From: Methylobacterium nodulans ORS 2060
Lineage (GTDB): Bacteria; Pseudomonadota; Alphaproteobacteria; Rhizobiales; Beijerinckiaceae
Assembly: GCF_000022085.1 (NCBI RefSeq)
Contig: NC_011894.1
Coordinates: 2,259,501-2,323,500 of the forward strand
Reading direction: 5' to 3'
DNA length: 64,000 nt
Of this stretch, positions 46,904 through 58,604 are shown piece by piece. Positions within the stretch are counted from its first letter, which is position 1. Each line of letters starts with the position of its first letter. The notes under the pieces are model-generated. The model had not been told where the DNA came from and did not search any database. It worked only from the letters and a program-made list of their open reading frames with translations. The translations under genes and the position numbers were made by a program.

Positions 46904-47359
46904 TTAGTGTTTCCTTCCCGCCGGTGCAGGCTGGTGTTCAGCCCCTCTCGCGCCTGTCGTCGGCACCGCCTGCTTTTGCTGCAAACTTCCGCCGCCGCCG
47001 CCTCGAGCGCCCTCTCCAGCCCCGACACAGTCTGAACGAAATCAGTCTTCTACAGCCACGCTCGGAACGCCAGCGGAATGCCCGCCGCTCAGGCACTTGC
47101 GCCACAACCGTTGCGCAAAAGTCGCAATTCCGACACAGGCAGGCCAGGGTTGCACTGCTCCAGCCGCCGCGGAAGTTGATGAAAAGCGGCCGCTTTGTGG
47201 TCAGAATGGAGCCGCTGTGCCCGAAAAATCCGTCATTCGGCGGTGTTTTCGCGGCAAATTGGATTCTGGCCGGCAATCGGCCGCCGCCGCGCTCCGGACC
47301 GCAGGCGGGCTCTCGCGATGACCCCCGCGGCTCCGGCCGGGCCGAATCGGGCCGCCCCG
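46904..47359. other. Intergenic region upstream of the barrel gene and downstream of uvrA
   Basis: The 456-bp spacer carries the promoter region of the minus-strand barrel gene. An inverted repeat TTGCGC-n10-GCGCAA (47098-47119) stands out and could be an operator. The stretch 47100-47280 is less GC-rich than average. No credible gene is encoded. Confidence 0.4.
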
Positions 47360-50272
<2,913 letters not shown>

Positions 50273-50391
50273 GCGGAGGCTCGCAGCGCAGCCGGAGAGG
50301 AGGGAGCGTCAGGCCGGTTCTGGCAAGGTCCAGGCCGGCTTGGACCGGGCGAAGGTGGGAGCGGATGGGGCTCCCGCCAACCCGCGTGCTA

Positions 50392-50406
50392 GAACAAAAT
50401 ACGTAC
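50392..50406. promoter_or_regulatory. LexA (SOS) box-like site upstream of uvrA
   Basis: GAACAAAATACGTAC matches the alphaproteobacterial LexA box GAAC-N7-GAAC (or GTTC-N7-GTTC) with one mismatch. It lies about 120 bp before the uvrA start, in an AT-richer patch of an otherwise GC-rich spacer. uvrA is a standard SOS gene in this class, so LexA control is likely. The site could also affect the divergent genes. Confidence 0.6.
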
Positions 50407-50457
50407 AACGGCAACCGGGGCGCGTGAGGGCTGCCCGGGCAGGGCGGCGCGGCGGAT

Positions 50458-50655
50458 GTGCGAATCGGCCGAAGTCCGGGCCGCAGGGTCTCGGCCCGGC
50501 TGGTCGTGACGACCCGCAGCGCGGATGCCTTCCAGATCCGCATGCGCGTGCAGCGCGACTTCCGAGGCAGGCCCGCGGGATCGCGGCGGGAACGGGAGGT
50601 CATCCGGCCCGATCCCTTCATCGCGCTCTTGCCGCTGCGCGACAGGCGGGGGTAG
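50458..50655 (+). CDS. Possible small basic protein of unknown function
   Basis: A 65-codon GTG-started frame lies in the gap between uvrA and sppA. Third codon positions are about 85% G or C, which suits coding here. The C-terminal part reads [19 protein letters not shown] and [12 protein letters not shown], with many arginines. No family is recognised, and the start context is weak. It is possible but unproven. Confidence 0.35.
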   Translation: MRIGRSPGRRVSARLVVTTRSADAFQIRMRVQRDFRGRPAGSRREREVIRPDPFIALLPLRDRRG

Positions 50656-50743
50656 AACAGCGCCGCGGAGCGAGGCGCACCAAGGACTTGCACCAAGCAC
50701 TTGGGGGCCCGCCTCGGGTTGATCAGAAGGGTAGTAGCGCCGC

Positions 50744-51709
50744 ATGGCCATTGATGCCGAACTTCTCCTCGACCGGCGCTCCTTACGCCGGAAGCTCTCG
50801 TTCTGGCGCGTGGTCGGAATCGGCGCGCTGATCGTCGCCGCGGGCGCGGTCGGCTGGCGGGCTGCCGGGGCGCGGGGCCCGTTCCCGGCCATCACCCCGC
50901 AGATCGCCCGCATCAGCATCGACGGCTTCATCGCCGGCAGCGAGAAGACCCGCGAGCTGATGAAGCGGGTGGGCGATTCGTCGGCCGTGTCGGGCGTGAT
51001 CGTGTCGATCAATTCACCGGGCGGCACCACGACAGGCTCCGAGGAGCTGTTCCGCAACCTGCGCCAGCTCGCCGAGAAGAAGCCGGTCGTGGCCTTCGTG
51101 GACGGCACGGCGGCGTCCGGCGCCTACATCACGGCGCTCGCGGCCGATCACATCGTGGCGCGCGAGACCTCGCTCGTCGGGTCGATCGGCGTGCTGTTCC
51201 AGTATCCCGATCTCTCGGGCCTCCTCGACAAGGTCGGGGTGCGGGTCGAGCAGGTGAAGTCCTCGCCCCTCAAGGCGGAGCCGAGCGGCTTCCATCCGAC
51301 CTCGCCCGAGGGGCGGGCCGCGCTCCAGGCCATCGTCGGCGACACCTATGTGTGGTTCAAGAATCTCGTGGCCGAGCGGCGCAAGCTGACGCCCGCCGAG
51401 CTCGGCGCGGTTTCGGACGGCCGGGTGTTCAGCGGGCGCCAGGGCGTCGAGCTGAAGCTGGTGGACGAGACCGGCAGCGAGCGGCAGGCGGTGGCTTGGC
51501 TGGAGCGCGAGCGCAAGGTCGCCAAGGACCTGCCCATCCGGGATTGGAAGCCGCGGAGCGATCGGACCTTCAATCTCTTCTCGGCGGCCTCGCTGCTCGG
51601 CCTTGAGGAGGTGGCGGGCCGCCTGCGCCGCACCACGGAGGACGCAGCCGCGCTCGCGCAGGGTGGCCTGCTGGCGCTCTGGCGGCCGGGCGCGGCGCCG
51701 ACGCCCTGA
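50744..51709 (+). CDS. sppA: Signal peptide peptidase SppA (short form)
   Basis: This 321-residue inner-membrane serine protease degrades cleaved signal peptides. It has an N-terminal membrane anchor ([19 protein letters not shown]). The catalytic serine is S125 in [10 protein letters not shown] and the lysine is K177 in SSPLKAEPS. The motif [14 protein letters not shown] also marks the family. The start has an AAGGGTAG-type motif just upstream. ihfB follows after 76 bp, the usual order in Rhizobiales. Confidence 0.94.
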   Translation: MAIDAELLLDRRSLRRKLSFWRVVGIGALIVAAGAVGWRAAGARGPFPAITPQIARISIDGFIAGSEKTRELMKRVGDSSAVSGVIVSINSPGGTTTGSEELFRNLRQLAEKKPVVAFVDGTAASGAYITALAADHIVARETSLVGSIGVLFQYPDLSGLLDKVGVRVEQVKSSPLKAEPSGFHPTSPEGRAALQAIVGDTYVWFKNLVAERRKLTPAELGAVSDGRVFSGRQGVELKLVDETGSERQAVAWLERERKVAKDLPIRDWKPRSDRTFNLFSAASLLGLEEVAGRLRRTTEDAAALAQGGLLALWRPGAAPTP

Positions 51710-51785
51710 GCCCGATCCCGCCCGTCTGGAGAGCGCCGCCGGCGCTCCGATGATCCGTCGAGACGCCTGCCCGAGACCGCACCCC

Positions 51786-52106
51786 ATGATCAAGTCCGAG
51801 CTCGTCCTCAAGATCGCCGAGCAGAATCCGCATCTCTATCAGCGCGACGTCGAGAACATCGTGAACGCCATCCTCGACACGATCGCCGACGCGCTCGCCC
51901 GCGGCGACCGGGTGGAGCTGCGCGGCTTCGGCGCCTTCTCGGTCAAGCGCCGGGAAGCGCGGCGGGGCCGCAACCCGCGCACGGGCGCCGCCGTTGCCGT
52001 GGCCGAGAAGGCGATCCCCGTGTTCAAGACCGGCAAGGAAATGCGCCTGCGCCTGAACGCCGCCGGAATCGGCTCCGAGGCGCGGGAGCCGGCCGAGGTG
52101 CCCTGA
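51786..52106 (+). CDS. ihfB: Integration host factor subunit beta
   Basis: This DNA-bending protein of the HU/IHF family is 106 residues long. The start [21 protein letters not shown] fits IhfB, and the DNA-binding arm is seen in [23 protein letters not shown] short Glu/Ala tail extends past the domain. The frame continues upstream, but the extension is not family-like. It lies between sppA and a LapA-domain gene, a conserved order. Confidence 0.94.
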   Translation: MIKSELVLKIAEQNPHLYQRDVENIVNAILDTIADALARGDRVELRGFGAFSVKRREARRGRNPRTGAAVAVAEKAIPVFKTGKEMRLRLNAAGIGSEAREPAEVP

Positions 52107-52150
52107 CCGCCGGGCTCCGTCCGCATTCGTCCTCTTACCCGGGCTGTCCG

Positions 52151-52489
52151 ATGATCCGCTTCCTCAAGGGCCTGATCCTGCTTCCCATCGCCGTCGTCGT
52201 GGTGTTGCTGGCGGTCGCCAACCGCCAGGCCGTGACGGTGTCCTTCGATCCCTTCTCGCAGGGCGCTCCGGCCTTCAGCCTGACCGTGCCGCTCTATGCG
52301 CTCATCTTCGCGGCCGTGGCGCTCGGCATCGTGGTGGGCGGCTGCGGCACCTGGCTCAGCGAGGGCAAGATCCGCCGCGACCGCCGGGCGAAGAGCCGCG
52401 AGCTCGACCGCCTGCGCCACGAGAGCGATCGGCTGCGGATCGCGGCCGATCGCTCCGCCGCGCTGCCGGCCCCTGCTTCCCGCGCCTGA
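52151..52489 (+). CDS. LapA-domain (DUF1049) inner-membrane protein
   Basis: The 112-residue protein has two membrane segments (LKGLILLPIAVVVVLLAVANRQ and VPLYALIFAAVALGIVVGG) and the NRQAVTVSFDPF motif between them. This is the LapA/DUF1049 pattern, related to LapA of E. coli, which works in LPS assembly. The C-terminal tail is a charged helix (DRRAKSRELDRLRHESDRLR) likely to be a coiled coil. It follows ihfB by 44 bp. Confidence 0.85.
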   Translation: MIRFLKGLILLPIAVVVVLLAVANRQAVTVSFDPFSQGAPAFSLTVPLYALIFAAVALGIVVGGCGTWLSEGKIRRDRRAKSRELDRLRHESDRLRIAADRSAALPAPASRA

Positions 52490-52501
52490 TCGCGCTCTGC
52501 C

Positions 52502-53443
52502 GTGAAAGTCCTCTCCGCCGCCGAGGTCGACGCCGCGCTGACGCCCGCCCGTATGGTCGCGGCGCTCGCGGCCGCCTTCCGGGTGGAGACGACCACGCCG
52601 CCGCGCCATCTCCACACGCTGCCGGACCCCGCAGGCGATGCCACGCTCCTGCTGATGCCGGCCTGGGATGCGGAGCATCTCGTGGTGAAGGTGCTGACGC
52701 TCCATCCCGGCAATGCGGCGCGGGGCCTTGCGACCTTCCAGGGCGGCGTGCTCCTGAGCGAGCGGGCGACGGGGCTACCGCTCGCGCTCGTCGACGCGCC
52801 CCGGCTGACCCTGTGGCGGACGGCCGGCGCTTCGGCGCTCGCCGCCCGCTATCTCGCCCGACCCGATACGAGCCGCCTGCTGATGGTCGGGGCCGGCGCC
52901 CTCGCCCCCTTCATGATCCGGGCGCATGCCGCCGAGCGGCCCTTGCGCGAGATCGCGATCTGGAACCGGCGGCCGGATCCGGCCCGCGCGCTTGCCGCCA
53001 GCCTCGCCGCCGAGGGGCTGCCGGCGCGGGCGGTCGAGAATCTCGAAGCGGCCGCACGGGCGGCCGACCTGATCTGCTGTGCCACCCTGTCGGAGGTCCC
53101 GCTCGTTCGGGGCGCTTGGCTCGCGCCCGGCACGCATCTGGATCTCGTGGGCGCCTTCACGCCGCAGATGCGGGAAGCGGATGACGCCGCCCTCCAGCGG
53201 GCCTCCGTCTATGTCGACACGCCCGACGCGCTCGCCAAGGGCGGCGACGTCGCCGTCGCGGTCGCCTCCGGGGCGCTCGCGGCCGAGGCCGTGCGCGGCG
53301 ACCTCGCCGGGCTCTGCCGCGGCACGGTCGCCGGCCGGTCGCGGCCGGAAGAGATCACCGTGTTCAAGTCGGTCGGGGCCGCGCTGGAAGACCTCGCGGC
53401 AGCCGTGGCGGTATGGCGTCACGCGGAGGGCCGCGCCGCCTGA
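52502..53443 (+). CDS. Ornithine cyclodeaminase / mu-crystallin family protein
   Basis: The 313-residue NAD(P)-binding protein opens with LSAAEVDAALTPARMVAALA and has LVVKVLTLHPGNAARGLATFQG, DAPRLTLWRTAGASALAARYLARPD and the Rossmann motif LLMVGAGALAPFMIRAHAA. The family includes ornithine cyclodeaminase, alanine dehydrogenase and ketimine reductases, so the reaction is open. The GTG start follows the LapA gene by 12 bp. It is convergent with the small hsp20-linked gene. Confidence 0.88.
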   Translation: MKVLSAAEVDAALTPARMVAALAAAFRVETTTPPRHLHTLPDPAGDATLLLMPAWDAEHLVVKVLTLHPGNAARGLATFQGGVLLSERATGLPLALVDAPRLTLWRTAGASALAARYLARPDTSRLLMVGAGALAPFMIRAHAAERPLREIAIWNRRPDPARALAASLAAEGLPARAVENLEAAARAADLICCATLSEVPLVRGAWLAPGTHLDLVGAFTPQMREADDAALQRASVYVDTPDALAKGGDVAVAVASGALAAEAVRGDLAGLCRGTVAGRSRPEEITVFKSVGAALEDLAAAVAVWRHAEGRAA

Positions 53444-53459
53444 GGGCGCGGCCCTCCGC

Positions 53460-53750
53460 TCAGTGCAGGGGCCGTGCCGGTCCGGCGGGCCGGGTCTCCA
53501 TCCGGTCGAGCTGCCGGAGCGCCTCGAGGATGGCATCGACGGAGACCGGAGAGGCTGTTCCCGGCAGGTGCCGCAAGCCCGGGTCCGAATCGACGGCGTG
53601 GGCATCGGAGGCCCAGTCCGCCAGGATGGCGCGCTTCTCCGGCGGGGTCAGATGAGGCGCCGCCAGGACCGCGGCGGGATCGGCGAAGGCCCATGCGAGG
53701 CCGGCCGTCTCCGCTTGTGTCGTGTCGCTGCGCGTGAGGTTCGGATGCAT
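53460..53750 (-). CDS. Hsp20-linked small-domain protein (paralogue 1)
   Basis: The 96-residue protein has the pattern FADPAAVLAAPHLTPPEKRAIL-x2-WASDA then SVDAILEALRQLDRME. The same pattern (P-x-x-VF-x-x-P-x-EV, then EKR-x-IL-x-x-W-x-x-D, and a closing E-A-L-x-x-LDR) occurs in two other proteins of the window, both behind Hsp20 genes. It follows the hsp20 stop by 16 bp on the same strand, so it is cotranscribed. The role is unknown. The helical, charged make-up suggests a small adaptor or chaperone-partner protein. Confidence 0.8.
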   Translation of the reverse strand: MHPNLTRSDTTQAETAGLAWAFADPAAVLAAPHLTPPEKRAILADWASDAHAVDSDPGLRHLPGTASPVSVDAILEALRQLDRMETRPAGPARPLH

Positions 53751-53766
53751 CTCGCCGCCTCGCTCC

Positions 53767-54231
53767 TCACGCGGCCTCGGCGCGGCCTTCGATCCGGGCC
53801 GGGGCTGGCGACCCGGCGCCGATCGGGATGCGGCGCGGCTTCAGCGCCTCCGGCACCTCGCGCACGAGATCGATCACCAGGAGGCCGTGATCGAGGCTGG
53901 CGCCGGTGACGGAGACGTGATCGGCGAGGTTGAAGGTCTGGCGGAAGCTGCGCCCGGCGATGCCGCGGTGCAGGAACTGTCGGCTCTCGTCGGACTCGTT
54001 CTTCTGGCCGGTGACGAGGAGCGTGGTTCCGGTTTGCGTCAGCGTGATCTCGTCCGGGCCGAACCCGGCCACCGCCATGGTGATCCGGTAGCTTTCCGCG
54101 GCGGTCTTCTCGATGTTGTAGGGCGGCCAGCCGGTCATCGGCTCGACCCGGCTCGTCTGCTCCATCAGGTCGAGCAGGCGGTCGAACCCGACCGTCAGGC
54201 GGTACAGGGGGGCGATGTCGGTGGTCCTCAT
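53767..54231 (-). CDS. Small heat-shock protein Hsp20 (IbpA type)
   Basis: This 154-residue alpha-crystallin-domain chaperone has the class A rhizobial pattern: APLYRLTVGFDRLLDLME, GWPPYNIEKTAAESYRITMAVAGF and FLHRGIAGRSFRQTFNLADHV, ending with PRRIPIGAG. It holds unfolding proteins in heat stress. I chose the ATG at 54231, eight bases after GGAGG, because the paralogue at 60448-60921 has the same spacing. A ROSE-like thermometer precedes it, and a small-domain gene follows. Confidence 0.95.
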   Translation of the reverse strand: MRTTDIAPLYRLTVGFDRLLDLMEQTSRVEPMTGWPPYNIEKTAAESYRITMAVAGFGPDEITLTQTGTTLLVTGQKNESDESRQFLHRGIAGRSFRQTFNLADHVSVTGASLDHGLLVIDLVREVPEALKPRRIPIGAGSPAPARIEGRAEAA

Positions 54232-54290
54232 CATCACATCCTCCGGATGAGCAACGTGAATCCAAGGTGCGCCGGGATCCGTCCGGCGCC
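54232..54290 (-). promoter_or_regulatory. ROSE-like RNA thermometer in the hsp20 leader (copy 1)
   Basis: On the transcript the leader has a GC-rich hairpin (GGCGCCGG-acggatc-CCGGCGC) and then TTGCTCATCCGGAGGATGTG before the start. In ROSE elements the conserved U-U/C-G-C-U word pairs with the Shine-Dalgarno bases and melts with heat. Here TTGCTC faces GGAGGA across a short loop. The second hsp20 leader (60922-61006) has the same words, TTGCTCAC and GGAGGATGTG. Confidence 0.75.
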
Positions 54291-54507
54291 GCGAGCCTCC
54301 CGGAGGCCTCGCGCGCGCATAACGCGGCAGAGCTTCGCCGGTTCCGCGGCGCCCTGCGCGTTTTCGCGACCGCGCGGCGGGCGCGGCCGCGCGCCAGAGC
54401 GGCATCCGTTCACGGTGGAACGGATCCTGCTCTAGCTTTTTGATTTTGCCGCATTTTCTGCGACGAACCGGCATCCACTTCGTCGGAAAATGCTCTATAG
54501 ACTAGGC

Positions 54508-55182
54508 ATGACGATGCCTCCCGTCCCCGTCCGCGTGAAGATCTGCGGCCTCAGCACCCCGGAGACGCTCGACGCGGCGCTCGCGGCCGGCGCGGACCTG
54601 ATCGGCCTCGTGCATTTCGCGAGAAGCCCCCGGCATGTCGACCTCGCGACCGGGGCGGCTTTGTCGCGGCGGGCGCAGGGGAGGGCGGAGCGCGTCGTGC
54701 TCCTCGTCGATCCCGACGACGCGCTCCTCGACGCGGTCATGGCCGGCCTCGATCCCGACTGGATCCAGCTGCACGGCGGCGAGAGCCCGGAGCGCGCGGC
54801 GGCGGTCCGGGCCCGCACCGGGCGGAGGGTTCTGAAGGCGCTCGGCGTCGCGACCCTCGCCGATCTCGCCCGGGTGGCGGATTATGCGGGCGCCGCAGAC
54901 CGCATCCTGCTCGACGCCAAGCCCGCGCCGGGGGCATTGCCGGGCGGCAACGGCCAAGCCTTCGATTGGCGCCTGATCCGGGAGGCCCGGCTCGCGCCGA
55001 CCTTTATGCTCTCCGGCGGGCTCACGCCCGCGACCGTCGCCGAGGCGGTGGCGCTCACCGGCGCCGCCGCCGTGGACGTCTCCTCGGGCGTGGAGCGCAG
55101 CCCAGGTCGGAAGGATCCGGACCTGATCCGCGCCTTCGTGGCCGCGGCCCGGCAGGGTACGGATCCCGGCGCGGACCACTGA
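54508..55182 (+). CDS. trpF: Phosphoribosylanthranilate isomerase
   Basis: TrpF carries out the Amadori rearrangement in tryptophan synthesis. The 224-residue TIM-barrel protein has [38 protein letters not shown], and the closing [12 protein letters not shown] and [19 protein letters not shown]. An ATG at 54490 would add six residues. trpB begins 125 bp downstream on the same strand, as in other Rhizobiales. Confidence 0.95.
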   Translation: MTMPPVPVRVKICGLSTPETLDAALAAGADLIGLVHFARSPRHVDLATGAALSRRAQGRAERVVLLVDPDDALLDAVMAGLDPDWIQLHGGESPERAAAVRARTGRRVLKALGVATLADLARVADYAGAADRILLDAKPAPGALPGGNGQAFDWRLIREARLAPTFMLSGGLTPATVAEAVALTGAAAVDVSSGVERSPGRKDPDLIRAFVAAARQGTDPGADH

Positions 55183-55307
55183 AAGCGTGGCCGTCCTTGG
55201 GGAAATTGCCCTTCGGGCGGATTGGTCCTAAGGCTGGCTCCGCGGGTGTTTCCGGACCGCCGGCCGTCGCGCGCCGCCCCGCACCCGATTCCCAAGGACA
55301 GGCAGCC

Positions 55308-56528
55308 GTGACAGCTCCCCAGACCCCGAACTCATTCCGCACCGGCCCGGACGAGCGCGGCCGTTTCGGCATCTTCGGCGGCCGCTTCGTGGCCGAGACG
55401 CTGATGCCCAACATCCTCGAACTGGAACGGGCCTACGCGGAGGCCAAGGCCGATCCGGCCTTCCAGGCGGAGATGGATTCCTACCTGACCCACTATGTCG
55501 GCCGGCCGAGCCCGCTCTACTTCGCCGAGCGGATGAGCGCCCATTTCGGCGGCGCCAAGATCTACTTCAAGCGCGAGGAGCTCAACCACACCGGTTCGCA
55601 CAAGGTGAACAACGTGCTGGGCCAGATCCTGCTCGCCCGGCGCATGGGCAAGCCGCGGATCATCGCCGAGACGGGAGCCGGCCAGCACGGGGTCGCGACA
55701 GCGACGCTCTGCGCCCGGTTCGGCCTCAAATGCGTCGTCTACATGGGCGCGGTCGATGTCGAGCGGCAGAAGCCGAATGTCTTCCGCATGAAGATGCTGG
55801 GCGCCGAGGTGGTGCCGGTGCAATCGGGCACCCGGACCCTGAAGGACGCGATGAACGAGGCCCTGCGCGACTGGGTCACGAACGTCGCTGATACGTTCTA
55901 CTGCATCGGCACCGTGGCGGGCCCGCATCCCTATCCGGCGATGGTGCGCGACTTCCAGGCGGTGATCGGCCGCGAGACGAAGGAGCAGATGCTCGCCCTG
56001 GAAGGCCGGCTGCCGAACTCGCTGGTCGCCTGCATCGGCGGCGGTTCGAATGCGATGGGCCTGTTTCATCCCTTCCTCGATGACCGGGAGGTGGAGATTT
56101 ACGGCGTCGAGGCGGCGGGCCGCGGCGTGTCGACGGGCCTCCACGCTGCCTCGCTGACGGGCGGCAGGCCGGGGGTGCTGCATGGCAACCGCACCTACCT
56201 GCTGATGAACGAGGACGGCCAGATCGCCGACGCTCACTCGATCTCGGCGGGCCTCGACTACCCGGGGATCGGCCCCGAGCACGCGTGGCTGCACGAGATG
56301 GGGCGGGTCACCTATCTGTCGGCGACCGATCAGGAGACGCTGGAGGCGTTCCGGCTCTGCTCCCTGCTCGAAGGCATCATCCCGGCGCTGGAGCCCGCGC
56401 ACGCGCTCGCCAAGGTGGCCGAGCTCGCCCCGACGAAGCCCCGCGACCACCTGATGGTGGTCAACCTCTCGGGCCGTGGCGACAAGGACATCCCGCAGGT
56501 CGCCGAGATTCTGGGCGACGCGCTCTGA
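55308..56528 (+). CDS. trpB: Tryptophan synthase beta subunit
   Basis: TrpB joins indole and serine by PLP chemistry. The 406-residue protein has [18 protein letters not shown], the PLP lysine K99 in [27 protein letters not shown] and the phosphate loop [14 protein letters not shown]. The GTG start has AAGGA nine bases upstream and the usual N-terminus. The partner gene trpA, normally next, is not here. A tRNA gene follows after 118 bp and then a run of foreign fragments. Confidence 0.97.
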   Translation: MTAPQTPNSFRTGPDERGRFGIFGGRFVAETLMPNILELERAYAEAKADPAFQAEMDSYLTHYVGRPSPLYFAERMSAHFGGAKIYFKREELNHTGSHKVNNVLGQILLARRMGKPRIIAETGAGQHGVATATLCARFGLKCVVYMGAVDVERQKPNVFRMKMLGAEVVPVQSGTRTLKDAMNEALRDWVTNVADTFYCIGTVAGPHPYPAMVRDFQAVIGRETKEQMLALEGRLPNSLVACIGGGSNAMGLFHPFLDDREVEIYGVEAAGRGVSTGLHAASLTGGRPGVLHGNRTYLLMNEDGQIADAHSISAGLDYPGIGPEHAWLHEMGRVTYLSATDQETLEAFRLCSLLEGIIPALEPAHALAKVAELAPTKPRDHLMVVNLSGRGDKDIPQVAEILGDAL

Positions 56529-56646
56529 GGGCTTGAGGGCCTGGTGCAAAACCAGAGCGGAAGGCTGCGACGGTTTCTTGACAGGCCGCCTCCGACCTCC
56601 CTATATCGCGCCACCGCGACGCCGGGGACGCTTCCCGGCCCGGAGC

Positions 56647-56723
56647 GGCGGAGTAGCTCAGCTGGTTAGAGCAGAGGAATCATAATCCTTGTGTCGGGGG
56701 TTCGAGTCCCTCCTCCGCTACCA
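56647..56723 (+). tRNA. tRNA-Met (CAT anticodon)
   Basis: A 77-base cloverleaf is present. The acceptor stem GGCGGAG pairs with CTCCGCT (G1-U72 wobble) and is followed by A and an encoded CCA. The D arm is GCTC-AGCTGGTTA-GAGC, the anticodon loop is ATCATAA (CAT) on the stem GAGGA/TCCTT, and the T arm is GGGGG-TTCGAGT-CCCTC. The acceptor-stem start is as in elongator tRNA-Met of alphaproteobacteria. Its 3' half also encodes, on the other strand, the last residues of the recombinase fragment. Confidence 0.93.
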
Positions 56724-57162
56724 CAGATCTCCCACTAAGGCCGTCGGATCGCGCTTCACTCACCAGCGCTGACAGACGGCCTTCCACCTCAACTTCGATC
56801 CCGCGGCGGGGCTGTCCCGGTAGAACGGTGACGCTCTTGATCAGGCCGCGGAAGCTCGCGATGAGGCGCCGGCTGGCCTCATCCTCGCCCCGGGCGTAGT
56901 CGCTCAGCGTGCCAGCGAGATCGCGGACCTGATTAAGGTAGCCCGCGACGACGTTGCTCTCGATAGTGAGGAGGCGGCCGGCATCGGCGAGGTGCGCGAG
57001 TTCGGCTTCCAGGTTCGCCCGCTCCGCCTTGATCACGGGCAGCCGCGCCGCGGCATCGGCCTCGGTGATGAAGCCTTTGACGTAGCCGCTCATCAGCCGG
57101 TCGTGTTCGGCGGAAAGCGCCTCCAGGCGGGCCTCGATGCGGCCACGGCCTGCTGGCCGCTC
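56680..57162 (-). pseudogene. C-terminal remnant of a large serine recombinase overlapping the tRNA
   Basis: The frame reads RLEALSAEHDRLMSGYVKGF and AARLPVIKAERANLEAELAHL (coiled coil), then RGLIKSVTVLPGQ and IEVEVEGRLSALV, and ends with VVAEEGLEPPTQGL. This is the C-terminal part of a large serine integrase. The final 14 residues are read from the antisense of the tRNA-Met 3' half, as in integrases whose attachment site is the tRNA. An in-frame TAA cuts the frame at its upstream end, and the catalytic domain with its serine is missing. Confidence 0.8.
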
Positions 57163-57188
57163 TTAAGCAGGTTGCTGAAGAAGCCCAT
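57093..57188 (-). pseudogene. Five-prime stub of an unknown gene joined to the recombinase fragment
   Basis: A good start (GGAG, seven bases before the ATG) opens MGFFSNLLKSGQQAVAA, then the frame runs into the recombinase sequence in another frame and stops after 31 codons. The switch occurs near 57140. It looks like the beginning of a gene that once followed the TAXI gene and was cut by a deletion or recombination. Confidence 0.5.
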
Positions 57189-57249
57189 CTCGATACTCCG
57201 TACTGGTGGGATGCTGCAGGCGATTCCCGGCCCGCGGCGGGTCGTCGGG

Positions 57250-57744
57250 TCACCGCGCGGGGTTGGCGATGGCCTGGATCTCGGGCTTCGCCGCCGCGAA
57301 ATCACGGAGCAACTTGTCGTAGGTCGCTCCGTTGGCATTGATCCACGGGAGGGACACGACGAAGAGGGCGTCGACCGCCATGGTGTCGACGGACTTCGAA
57401 TCGCCGAGCACTCCCCGCGGCTGGAGACGCGGATAGGTGTTGGAGGGAACCTCGCCGTAGACGTAGACGGGCTGCCCGCGGGCATCCTTGGCGGTCTTCG
57501 CCATGTCGCGGTCGTTGGTGGCGACGAGCTCCACCCGGTCGCCCTGTTGCTGCGCGTCCGTCTTCATGAAGGACGAGTTCAGTGCGCCGACCCAGAGCAT
57601 GCACTGCACTTGCGAGCCGTCGGCCACCGCTGTCAGCGCGCGCAACCCGGCGCGCGGGTCCGTCCGCACAGGCTGATACCGCTTCTTGTCCGCGAGGACG
57701 AAGCCCTCCCAGGTGACCCGGCCTCCTCGTCCCGCTGAATGGCT
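57250..57744 (-). pseudogene. Truncated TAXI-family substrate-binding protein
   Basis: The open frame (no proper start) reads WEGFVLADKKRYQPV, then ADGSQVQCMLWVGALNSSFM, PVYVYGEVPSNTYPRLQPRG and DALFVVSLPWINANGATYDK, which fits the C-terminal half of TAXI-type TRAP solute receptors. The N-terminal half and the signal peptide are missing. No TRAP permease genes are near. The frame is intact as far as it goes, so the truncation may be recent. Confidence 0.6.
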
Positions 57745-58061
57745 TCATCAAGACGCTGCTCGATTACCGGCTGGAGGCCAGGAAAGCCGAGGCGTTGAAG
57801 CCCGAGACGGCCCGGGACATCGCCGCTACGGCCGGGCCGGCGGTGTTCGATGCGATCGCCGTGGCCGACCTGACGGACGCGGTGAAGGAGCTGGCCCTGG
57901 CCATCCGCGAGGACACCGCGTCGGACACGGCCCGGCACAATGACCAGCTGATCAGCGTCTTGGAGCGTCTCACCGACCGCCTCGAAGATTTGGAGCAAGG
58001 CGGCCGCGGGCCTCACCAGGGCCAGCCTCGCGGCTCCCGCCGCGACCAGCACCACCGCTGA
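57717..58061 (+). pseudogene. Fragment of an unknown helical protein
   Basis: An open frame without ATG reads LNGFIKTLLDYRLEARKAEA, then DAIAVADLTDAVKELALAI and DQLISVLERLTDRLEDLEQ, with heptad-like spacing. Only TTG could start it, at 57795. It is probably the 3' part of a gene cut at its 5' side, back to back with the truncated TAXI gene. A good terminator follows 25 bp after its stop, which supports past expression. Confidence 0.45.
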
Positions 58062-58086
58062 CTCGGCGCCCCAAGGCACCTCCGAT

Positions 58087-58120
58087 GCCCGCCCGGCACC
58101 CGCCGCGGGCGGGCTTTTCT
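58087..58120 (+). terminator. Intrinsic terminator
   Basis: GCCCGCCC pairs with GGGCGGGC across a 12-base loop, followed by TTTTCT. This is a clear Rho-independent terminator on the plus strand, just after the helical-protein fragment. Confidence 0.8.
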
Positions 58121-58326
58121 ATTGCGTGGAACGTGTCATGCGATCGGATTTCGACCCTCTGCGGACGCTGAGCTGGCAGCTGCTTCGCGCCACTTGCAGA
58201 CCTTCGTCCGGTGCTGTCGGAATGGCCGCTCGCCAGCCGACAGCGGACCTCTAGAAGGTTCTCGGATCGCACCTGCTGATCCACCTCCCATTCGCAGAAG
58301 GCGCGGTACGGAAACAGAGACGCGCC

Positions 58327-58503
58327 TCACGAAGGCATGCGGCGCATGAGCCAGAGGAGCAGGGCCATGACGACGGCAGTGGCCACCACCTGCACGGCTA
58401 TCTGGGCTCCCGTTCCCCAGTCGACTGCGGGGTCGAGATGCCGGCTGAACGCGTCGCGGATGACCGCACCGACCAGACCCGCAACACCTCCGGCCAGCAG
58501 CAT
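58327..58503 (-). CDS. Small two-helix membrane protein
   Basis: A 58-codon frame reads MLLAGGVAGLVGAVIRDAF, a short polar link (SRHLDPAVDWGTG) and a second hydrophobic helix (VVATAVVMALLLWLM) with a basic end (RRMPS). It is too short for many gene finders. The composition is clearly membrane-like. It lies on the same strand as, and about 100 bp downstream of, the heat-shock operon, so it could be read from it. No family is recognised. Confidence 0.5.
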   Translation of the reverse strand: MLLAGGVAGLVGAVIRDAFSRHLDPAVDWGTGAQIAVQVVATAVVMALLLWLMRRMPS

Positions 58504-58604
58504 GCGAGATCGAGGGGTCCGGGAGAGCCCGACGCATCCTCATGGCTGAACAGCCGGCCGCACCCTGAAAGATGCGGGCTGTGCCGAGATCGTTCCTTCA
58601 GTCG

